DNA of 21,308 nt, taken from positions 1-21,308 of the forward strand of contig JANTFK010000006.1 in assembly GCA_024763595.1 (NCBI GenBank). The letters are read 5' to 3'. The position numbers and the translations under genes are program-made. This stretch comes from Bacteroidales bacterium. GTDB taxonomy: Bacteria; Bacteroidota; Bacteroidia; Bacteroidales; GCA-2748055. Under the pieces are notes generated by a model that ran no database searches, had not been told where the DNA came from, and worked only from the letters and a program-made list of their open reading frames with translations. The stretch's first letter is position 1, and the number at the start of each line of letters is the position of its first letter. Shown piece after piece: positions 14,869 to 21,308 of the stretch.

Positions 14869-17800
14869 TGCCCAGTTCCATCATCAGATCCTGCTGGCCG
14901 AATCGCTGCAACAGGATTCTGAGTTCTTCCATCTGATACATTGTTTCATTGATTTCCCGCTGGATGGAGGATTTATGACGCGGTTTCATGGCATCGTAGT
15001 AGATCATATCACTTTCCAGGATGTGATAATAGTCCTGCAGGATCTGATTGGCCTTTTTCGTTTCGCCGCACAGGTAATAGGCCTCAATGATCCCTTCATG
15101 ATGAATGACTCCGCCTTCCCTGGTGGGTATTGTGATCCCTGTAATATACTGGTCGTAAGGCAATACGTGCGATGGGGCCAGATTCATGCAGTGATCAAGC
15201 ACCGCAACGGCTTTTTTCTGCTGGCCTTCTTCCAGTAATTTCATTGCCAGGCGTGTATATAAACTCCTGAAACGGATGACCGAAAAAGTCCGGATGGTGT
15301 AATAATCGAGATGAACATCCGGTTCGTTCATCCTTCCCCACCGGAAGGTATTCATCAGCCTGTCATAAAGCAGTTCTGTATCGATATCTCCCAGCATAAG
15401 CATGCTTTCATAAGGAGTCTTAACCGGAACGACCCTGTAAGCAAGCCCTTCGGTACGGTAATATGGCTCAAGCCCAAGTGATCCGTCAAATCCTCCGGCA
15501 GTGTAATAGATAGGTCTTTCCCATTTGTTTGTACCGATGATATCCAGTTGTCCCAGATTATTTTTCAGGATCTGGCTGTTGGCTCTCAATTGTAACGTGA
15601 TCTCTTTGACAACCTTCCCGGCATTTTCAGGTAAGACAGTTCTGTTAGTGAGCACAACGGTGGTATCTACAGGGAGGATCAGTTTATTTGTAGGTATATA
15701 ATCAATTTTCTCACCGCTTCTCAGCGGGATTTTCGTTCTCGGGTCATTACTTTTTATAAAAGCAAGGATATAGTCTACAGATGCCCACCGCTCATTTTCT
15801 CTTACAAAGACAGAACTTCCAGGGATATCCTCATATTTGGATTGCGGAATGGTCAGCGGGAGCGGTTTGGAATCATAATTCTGCCATCTCATCTGGTCGA
15901 TATACCAGTTCATATTGAAAAGCATCATATTCACAATACGGACATCCTCCCGGATCCCCTCCACATCCTGGGCATACCAGAGAGGGAATGTGTCATTGTC
16001 ACCCACCGTAAAAAGAATGGCATCCTTGTCGCAGGAGTTGAGGTAATTACGGGCAATATCCCGCGCCGTATACCTCCCTGAACGGTCATGGTCATTCCAG
16101 TTTTCGACAGCCATCAGGGTGGGGACCATTAAAAAACAGGTGGTAACAGCAAAGATCGCAGTACTGCGAAACTTCAGCTTTGAATGTAACATATGGTAAA
16201 AACCGGCCACCCCGATACCAATCCAGATACTGAATGCATAAAAGGAACCTGCATAAGCATAATCTCTTTCACGTGGCTGGTAGGGAGTTTGATTGAGATA
16301 GAGTACAATGGCAATTCCGGTCATGAAAAAAAGGACCATGACCACCCAGAAATCGCGTACATTTTTATCCAGGTGGAAGAACAACCCCAATAAACCCAGC
16401 AACAGGGGGAGGAAAAAGTAGGTATTTCTGGCCGGGTGGTTCTTCATATGTTCGGGCAGGTACTTCTGTGGCCCGATCCTGGCCGAGTCTATGAATTTGA
16501 TCCCACTGATCCAGTTACCGTGCAGGACATTGCCATGCCCCTGGATATCATTTTGTTTTCCGGAGAAGTTCCACATGAAATACCTGAAATAGAGATGACC
16601 GAGCTGGTAGCGGAACAGAAACTCAAGGTTATCCAGGTAGGTGGGATTGGCGGGATCCTGAATGGTCCCGAATTCCCGGTAGGCCTGCCGGTGATTTGAA
16701 TCCTGACTGTACATCCGGGGAAGCAGTACTTTTTTGCCTTTCATCACTGCTTCCGGTTTGTACTGGGCGATCTCATATTTGTTCGATTCCTTATTCAGCT
16801 TATATTCAGGTTTTTTATATTGAACATCTTCTACTTCAGCATTATAGAGGTATCCTCTCAGCAGAGGCCTGTCACCATACTGTTCCCGGTTCAGGTAGGA
16901 GAGAAGGGCAAAGACATTTTCGGGACGGTTTTCGTTCATGGGGGGGGCCGCAAGTGACCTGATTACAATCAGGGCATAGGAAGAGTAACCGATGATGATC
17001 ACCGTGACAGCCACCAGGGCGGTATTCCAGATCACATTTTTTTTCACGTACTGGGTGTGGTAGATGCCGGCAATGAGCACTCCAATTAACAGGGTCACGT
17101 AGATTATCACACCCACATTATAGTGGAACCCAACGCTATTGGTAAAGAACTTTTCCACTACTGTGGCAACCTTGACAATGCCGGGAATAATACCATACAT
17201 GATCAGAAGCAGGATGGCTGCTGAGATACCCAGTGCATAGAGGACCCCTTTCCGGGTAACCTCCGGGGATTTCCTGAAATAATATACCAGGACGATGGCA
17301 GGGATGGCCAGCAGGTTAAGGAGATGGACACCGATAGAGAGCCCGATGAGGTAGGCTATCAGGATAAGCCAGCGGTTCGCTCCGGGTTCATCGGCAATGT
17401 TCTCCCATTTGAGGATGGCCCAGAAGACCACCGCCGTAAAGAGGGAGGATGTTGCATACACTTCGCCCTCTACTGCAGAGAACCAGAAAGTATCCGAGAA
17501 TGTATATGCCATGGCTCCAACGAATGCTCCTCCCAGGATGATGATTGCAGGAAGATCGGCTATCTTTTTAAGCAGATGAGATATGGTCCAGAAGAGAAAC
17601 AGGATAGTAAAAGCACTGGCAAAAGCAGAAACTGCATTGATCATCATGGCCACCTTTTCGGAATCTGATGTGAACAGGGAAAAGAGCCTGCCAATCATCA
17701 GGAACAGCGGTGCACCGGGTGGGTGCCCAACCTGAAGTTTATAGGCACTGGCTATGAATTCTCCGCAATCCCATAAACTGACCGTTGGTTCAAGGGTTAG

Positions 17801-17869
17801 GAGGTAAACAACAAGGGCGATAGCAAAACTGGTCCAACCCAGCAGAAGGTTTATCTTTTTAAAATTCAT
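14831..17869 (-). CDS. DUF2723 membrane protein, predicted GT117-type glycosyltransferase
   Basis: From ATG 17869 this protein has 1012 aa. TM1 is at about residues 6-26. The first loop carries W33-D34-C-G-E37-F and then VGHPPGAPLFLMIGRLF, the DUF2723 signature. D34 and E37 are the expected acidic catalytic residues of GT-C enzymes. Many membrane segments fill residues 1-584. A soluble, probably periplasmic part follows (585-1012), with VENWNDHDRSGRY, VGDNDTFPLWYAQD and a helical TPR-like end. The human relative TMEM260 is a protein O-mannosyltransferase. A role in protein or surface glycosylation using a lipid-linked sugar is inferred, with no substrate known. A GTG at 17905 extends the frame, but the added residues are polar and atypical. 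It is convergent with, and overlaps, the prenyl synthase gene. Confidence 0.88.
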   Translation of the reverse strand: MNFKKINLLLGWTSFAIALVVYLLTLEPTVSLWDCGEFIASAYKLQVGHPPGAPLFLMIGRLFSLFTSDSEKVAMMINAVSAFASAFTILFLFWTISHLLKKIADLPAIIILGGAFVGAMAYTFSDTFWFSAVEGEVYATSSLFTAVVFWAILKWENIADEPGANRWLILIAYLIGLSIGVHLLNLLAIPAIVLVYYFRKSPEVTRKGVLYALGISAAILLLIMYGIIPGIVKVATVVEKFFTNSVGFHYNVGVIIYVTLLIGVLIAGIYHTQYVKKNVIWNTALVAVTVIIIGYSSYALIVIRSLAAPPMNENRPENVFALLSYLNREQYGDRPLLRGYLYNAEVEDVQYKKPEYKLNKESNKYEIAQYKPEAVMKGKKVLLPRMYSQDSNHRQAYREFGTIQDPANPTYLDNLEFLFRYQLGHLYFRYFMWNFSGKQNDIQGHGNVLHGNWISGIKFIDSARIGPQKYLPEHMKNHPARNTYFFLPLLLGLLGLFFHLDKNVRDFWVVMVLFFMTGIAIVLYLNQTPYQPRERDYAYAGSFYAFSIWIGIGVAGFYHMLHSKLKFRSTAIFAVTTCFLMVPTLMAVENWNDHDRSGRYTARDIARNYLNSCDKDAILFTVGDNDTFPLWYAQDVEGIREDVRIVNMMLFNMNWYIDQMRWQNYDSKPLPLTIPQSKYEDIPGSSVFVRENERWASVDYILAFIKSNDPRTKIPLRSGEKIDYIPTNKLILPVDTTVVLTNRTVLPENAGKVVKEITLQLRANSQILKNNLGQLDIIGTNKWERPIYYTAGGFDGSLGLEPYYRTEGLAYRVVPVKTPYESMLMLGDIDTELLYDRLMNTFRWGRMNEPDVHLDYYTIRTFSVIRFRSLYTRLAMKLLEEGQQKKAVAVLDHCMNLAPSHVLPYDQYITGITIPTREGGVIHHEGIIEAYYLCGETKKANQILQDYYHILESDMIYYDAMKPRHKSSIQREINETMYQMEELRILLQRFGQQDLMMELGITGFDSSDKRQN

Positions 17870-17931
17870 TGGTTCAGCATGAACAAACAAGGTTGTGAAC
17901 GGCACGAATTTACTGCTTTTAATTTGAAAAC

Positions 17932-17962
17932 TTGACAGATTAAGAATTGAAACATATATTTG
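17932..17962 (+). promoter_or_regulatory. Bacteroidota-type promoter for the SUI1-like gene
   Basis: TATATTTG (17955-17962) is a perfect TAnnTTTG -7 element. A TTG (17932-17934) stands 20 bases before it as the -33 element. Transcription would start near 17968, giving a leader of about 18 bases to the ATG at 17986. This also argues against the upstream in-frame TTG at 17947, which lies within the promoter. Confidence 0.6.
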
Positions 17963-17985
17963 TTCTTCACCAAAATCCGAAAGCG

Positions 17986-18333
17986 ATGACCGTTAAAGGA
18001 ATAAACGATCCGGATACCACCCTTTACACAGACTACCCTGAATTTGAATATGAATATGCCAACATCTCTGAACCTGACACCTTACCACCTGAACAACAAA
18101 CCCTGACCATAGGACTTGATGAAAGCAGAACAGACAGGGCTCCGGTTACTTACATTACAGGTTTTGTGGGAAGGCGTATTGATCTCAGGAGAATCGAAGA
18201 TGAACTGGGGGAAGTTTGCCATACATGTGCCTCTTCGAAAATGTATGATATTGTACTGAGGGGAAATGTGTGCAAGCGTGCATATATCTATTTACGTTCC
18301 AATGGTTATTCAGTGGAATTTGCAAAAAACTAA
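17986..18333 (+). CDS. Small SUI1/eIF1-like (YciH-like) protein, divergent
   Basis: This 115-aa protein has an acidic, tyrosine- and proline-rich N-terminus of about 38 residues, then a region that aligns to E. coli YciH without gaps over about 60 residues. Shared positions include V-x-x-I-T-G (54-59), L67, E73-L74, C78, K85, I89, G93, L103, G107 and V110. SUI1-fold proteins bind the small ribosomal subunit near the P site, and eIF1 and YciH influence start-codon choice. The usual C-G-x-G-G-x-x-K loop is altered to C78-H-T-C-A-S-S-K85. An extra C96 is present. The family call is mine from a by-eye alignment at roughly 14 identities, so it is tentative. It has its own promoter and overlaps the next gene by 32 bases. 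Confidence 0.6.
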   Translation: MTVKGINDPDTTLYTDYPEFEYEYANISEPDTLPPEQQTLTIGLDESRTDRAPVTYITGFVGRRIDLRRIEDELGEVCHTCASSKMYDIVLRGNVCKRAYIYLRSNGYSVEFAKN

Positions 18334-21226
18334 CACTCACATTGACGGTGTTTCCGGCAAAGGCAGGTTGTTCATCATCCTGCTTTTGTTCTTTTCGGCT
18401 GGTTTGCATGCCCAGTTTTATGAATGGGGCCAGGATGCAGGCAACCTGAAATGGAACCAGTTAAGGAGCTCTCATTACAGGGTGATCTATCCGGCAGGTG
18501 TGGATTCTCTTGCACAGGCTTTTACCAGAAGGCTTGAATATTTTTATCCTTACACCGGAAATGCATTGAACCACCAAACCAGTTCAATGCCAGTGATTAT
18601 CCACAATGAAGCGAGTTATTCCAACGGGGTTTTCGGCTGGGCCCCCAAACGGCTGGAAATATTTACAAATCCCGATCCCAACGGATATCCCCAGGACTGG
18701 CTGACCCAGTTGGCGCTGCACGAGGGCAGGCATGCTGTACAGATTGATAAACTGAACCAGGGCTTCACCAGGGCGCTTTACTATATCACTGGAGAACAGG
18801 GAGTGGGAGCCATGGCCGTGTTTTTGCCATACTGGTACCTGGAGGGCGATGCCGTGGATGCAGAGACCCGTTTATCCATGAATGGAAGAGGCAGGCAACC
18901 CTCATTTGAAATGGGCCTGAAGGCACAGATACTGAATGGTGGCAGGGTCTTCTCCTTCTCTAAAGCCAGCCTGGGGTCCTACAGGCATTATGTTCCCAAT
19001 CATTATGAACTGGGATACCTGCTGGTGCGCTTTGGTCGCCGGAATTACGGGGATCAGTTCTGGATCGATTTTCAGCAATATGCTGCCAGAAAACCATTCT
19101 TGCTCAATCCGACCTATTTCAGCATGAAGCGATATGGATTCAGGTCGAAGACACAATTTTACCGGGAGGCCCTCCATGAATACAGTCAGCACTGGCGCCT
19201 GATGTCAGCGCACAGGGAAAATACACCGATGAAGGAGTGGAACAAAAAAAGGGGGAAGCATTACACCAGTTATACTTTTCCGGGCGAAATTTCGGAAGCA
19301 GGGGTAGTTGCCCTGAAAACCGGGCTGGATCAGATTCCGGAATTTGTTTTCATGGACGAAAGCGGAAAGGAGAAGCATATATTCCGTCCCGGTTTTTTGA
19401 GTTCAGGCCGGATCAGTGTCTCCGGGGGCCATGTCATATGGGACGAATATGTGCCCGATACCCGTTGGAGTAACCGGAACTATTCCGTTATCAGGAGCTA
19501 TGACATAGCCCGTAGAAAAGTGAAGAACCTGGGGAGGAGGACAAGATATTATGCACCTGATATTTCCGGAGACGGGAGCAGGATAGCAGCCATTGAGCAA
19601 ACAGCAGAACAACAATTTAACCTGGTAATTCTGGGAATGGATGGAAGCATGGAGAGGAAAATCCCTTCACCCGGAAACAAGTTGATACAGCATCCGGCCT
19701 GGATGGACGGCGATTCGGCAGTGGTGGTGATTTTATCCGGGGAACAGGGGAAAGCACTCTGTCAGTACCACCTGGGCTCCGGTCGCTGGAGAAAGATCGT
19801 TGAAACCGGGAGGGACGATATCTCTTATCCGGATGTGAATGGAAACAGGATCTATTTTAGCAGCACTTTTTCAGGGATTGACAATATATATTGTTATGAT
19901 TTAAAGAAGCAACAGCTTAATCAGATAACCTCAGTTCCTTTCGGAGCATTTTATCCTGCGATCTCAAAGGACGGGTCAACCCTCTATTGTTCAAATTATT
20001 CATCCCGTGGGTACGGGATTGCTTCCCTCCCCCTGAAGGATGGATTATGGCGCCCTTTTGAGGTGGCTCCTCATCATGCAGAGCAAATGGATTATCAGGA
20101 AACGGTTGAAGAGCGAAGGATCATTGAGGGTTTAAAGGCTGCGGATACCATTGATTATGAATTAAAGCCTTACCATAAAGTTTTACATCTCTTTCATCTC
20201 CATTCCTGGTTGCCACTTTATGTGGATTACCTGAATCCAACATTATCCCTGAACCCTGAACAAACGGTTGTAAGTCCGGGTATTTCACTGATCTCGCAGA
20301 ACCACCTGAGCACAGCAGTCAGCCAGGTGGGATATGAATACAGGAACGGTTATCATATGTTTCATTCCGGGGTACAGCTGAAAGGTCGCTATCCAGTGCT
20401 GAACCTCTATATTGACTATGGAGGTGAACCCGATGTGCTCCTGGTTGCAGAAGGGGACTCCGTGATTTCATTGCCTCAGAATATAGGTTTTACAGCACAA
20501 TCCTATATACCGTTCCGGTTCAATACAGGAAAGTTCCTTTCACTCTTCCAGCCCAGGATCGATTACAACTACCGGAAAGATGTGCAATATGATGAAGGAA
20601 CGGGCAGTTATCGTGCAGGGGCACATTACCTTTTATATTCCCTCTATGCCACTTCCTACCTGAGGAAGGGGAAACGGGATTTTGTACCCCGGCTGGGGTT
20701 AACGGTCAACGGGGGCTACTACCATGCACCGTTCAACGAAGTATACGGGTCCGTGGCCTCTGCCGGGTTGATAGCATATCTCCCGGGATTGATGAAACAT
20801 CAGACCATCCGGTTCTCCCTCTATTACCAGCAACAGTTTCCGCTGGACATGTCCCGGCCCGCATTTATCAATTTGATAGCCATGCCCAGGGGCATCAGGG
20901 GAGTATTCGGTGAAGTGTTAACGCGATACAGTGCGGATTATCTTTTCCCGATCCTCTATCCAGATCTGGAGATAGGTTCGTTGTTGTATCTGAAAAGGGT
21001 CAGGGGCTCTGTCTGGGCAGATTACATGAAAGGAACCAATGTGGTCATCATGGACACCAATCCCCATTACGAAAACAGGGATTATACAACTTTTGGAGTG
21101 GACCTGATTACCGATATTCACCTGTTGAGAATTCCTTTTCCGCTCGCTGTGGGGGGAAGGGTTTATTATGAACAGGGGGAAGAGAGGCTGGGTTTTGAGG
21201 GTATCTTTACCATTGATGTAAACTAG
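18302..21226 (+). CDS. Secreted gluzincin-like metallopeptidase with TolB/PD40 propeller and outer-membrane barrel
   Basis: From ATG 18302 this protein has 974 aa. A hydrophobic signal segment (LFIILLLFFSAGLHA) ends near residue 37 after a long n-region. The N-terminal domain has H140-E-G-R-H144 (LALHEGRHAVQ) and then P-Y-W-Y-L-E181-G-D-A, the HExxH plus downstream Glu of gluzincin (peptidase MA-like) zinc proteases. A middle region with PD40/TolB-like blades follows (YAPDISGDGSRIA near 417, FYPAISKDGSTLYCSN near 550). From about 646 to the end it is rich in alternating beta strands like an outer-membrane barrel (Bac_surface_Ag/D15-like). The likely place is the outer membrane with the protease in the periplasm. 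Substrate and role are unknown. The start overlaps the SUI1-like gene by 32 bases. A GTG at 18266 is a less likely start. Confidence 0.78.
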   Translation: MVIQWNLQKTNTHIDGVSGKGRLFIILLLFFSAGLHAQFYEWGQDAGNLKWNQLRSSHYRVIYPAGVDSLAQAFTRRLEYFYPYTGNALNHQTSSMPVIIHNEASYSNGVFGWAPKRLEIFTNPDPNGYPQDWLTQLALHEGRHAVQIDKLNQGFTRALYYITGEQGVGAMAVFLPYWYLEGDAVDAETRLSMNGRGRQPSFEMGLKAQILNGGRVFSFSKASLGSYRHYVPNHYELGYLLVRFGRRNYGDQFWIDFQQYAARKPFLLNPTYFSMKRYGFRSKTQFYREALHEYSQHWRLMSAHRENTPMKEWNKKRGKHYTSYTFPGEISEAGVVALKTGLDQIPEFVFMDESGKEKHIFRPGFLSSGRISVSGGHVIWDEYVPDTRWSNRNYSVIRSYDIARRKVKNLGRRTRYYAPDISGDGSRIAAIEQTAEQQFNLVILGMDGSMERKIPSPGNKLIQHPAWMDGDSAVVVILSGEQGKALCQYHLGSGRWRKIVETGRDDISYPDVNGNRIYFSSTFSGIDNIYCYDLKKQQLNQITSVPFGAFYPAISKDGSTLYCSNYSSRGYGIASLPLKDGLWRPFEVAPHHAEQMDYQETVEERRIIEGLKAADTIDYELKPYHKVLHLFHLHSWLPLYVDYLNPTLSLNPEQTVVSPGISLISQNHLSTAVSQVGYEYRNGYHMFHSGVQLKGRYPVLNLYIDYGGEPDVLLVAEGDSVISLPQNIGFTAQSYIPFRFNTGKFLSLFQPRIDYNYRKDVQYDEGTGSYRAGAHYLLYSLYATSYLRKGKRDFVPRLGLTVNGGYYHAPFNEVYGSVASAGLIAYLPGLMKHQTIRFSLYYQQQFPLDMSRPAFINLIAMPRGIRGVFGEVLTRYSADYLFPILYPDLEIGSLLYLKRVRGSVWADYMKGTNVVIMDTNPHYENRDYTTFGVDLITDIHLLRIPFPLAVGGRVYYEQGEERLGFEGIFTIDVN

Positions 21227-21236
21227 GTTCAACAGG

Positions 21237-21308
21237 TCAGTTCCCCGGGCTGAATTCGCCGGTGACGGTGAAATAACCCGGATAGGTTATGGGTTGCGAT
21301 CCCACCAG
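21237..21308 (-). CDS. Possible 3' end of a leftward gene (cut by window edge)
   Basis: Read leftward from the window edge, an open frame of 23 codons ends at TGA 21237-21239, with the peptide ending in TGEFSPGN. It would be convergent with the peptidase gene, 10 bases apart, like the other tail-to-tail pairs here. The fragment is too short to assign a family, and an open frame of this size could occur by chance. Confidence 0.35.
   Translation of the reverse strand: MVGSQPITYPGYFTVTGEFSPGN

Noticed and set aside
17903..17905. GTG start for the DUF2723 protein
   Set aside because: It adds 12 residues unlike the family N-terminus; ATG 17867-17869 gives the usual short cytoplasmic tail before TM1.
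1..21308. Mobile elements, phage genes, CRISPR arrays, tRNA or rRNA genes
   Set aside because: No transposase, integrase, terminal repeats, regular repeat-spacer pattern or cloverleaf sequence was seen; gaps between genes are too short to hold most of these.

Overview
The window looks like chromosomal DNA from a member of the Bacteroidota (Bacteroidales-like). Several signs agree. Promoters have the TAnnTTTG -7 form and there are no clear Shine-Dalgarno sequences. CarB has the 'GSGALKIGEAGEFDYSGSQ' type of N-terminus. The gene families include a DUF4369-type thiol-disulfide protein, a DUF2723/GT117 membrane protein, and the argR-GNAT-argG gene order known from Bacteroides. Coding density is very high: no gap exceeds about 160 bases, and no RNA genes, insertion sequences, CRISPR arrays or integration scars are visible.

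Layout. (1) Bases 2-142 are the last codons of atpG, the ATP synthase gamma subunit. (2) carB runs leftward (160-3369). (3) A 158-base divergent control region carries a promoter and two ArgR-box-like palindromes. (4) A rightward eight-gene arginine/proline operon follows (3528-11171): argR, a GNAT acyltransferase, argG, proC, an M20 argE-type deacylase, argH, proB and proA. Gaps are 4-base overlaps up to 37 bases. (5) carA (11182-12276) runs leftward behind a DUF4369/thioredoxin-like lipoprotein-or-periplasmic protein gene (12273-13772), overlapping it by ATGA. (6) A polyprenyl diphosphate synthase (13894-14868) runs rightward and overlaps tail-to-tail with a leftward DUF2723 glycosyltransferase (14831-17869). 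(7) A small SUI1/eIF1-like protein (17986-18333) and a large metallopeptidase-like/beta-propeller/outer-membrane-barrel protein (18302-21226) run rightward. (8) The last 72 bases are probably the 3' end of a leftward gene.

How the genes work together. CarA and CarB make carbamoyl phosphate. ArgG and ArgH convert citrulline and aspartate to arginine. The GNAT and the M20 deacylase are candidates for the acylating and deacylating steps of the arginine pathway. ProB, ProA and ProC make proline from glutamate. ArgR is the likely regulator and probably acts on both its own operon and carB. The four middle arginine genes (argB, argC, argD, argF') are absent from the cluster, so the pathway is either completed elsewhere in the genome or rewired.

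Most unusual items: the compact arg/pro operon lodged between carA and carB on the opposite strand, the GNAT with a C-terminal cysteine cluster, the divergent ProC and SUI1-like proteins, and the peptidase-propeller-barrel fusion. Nothing here is clearly an undescribed defence or mobile system.
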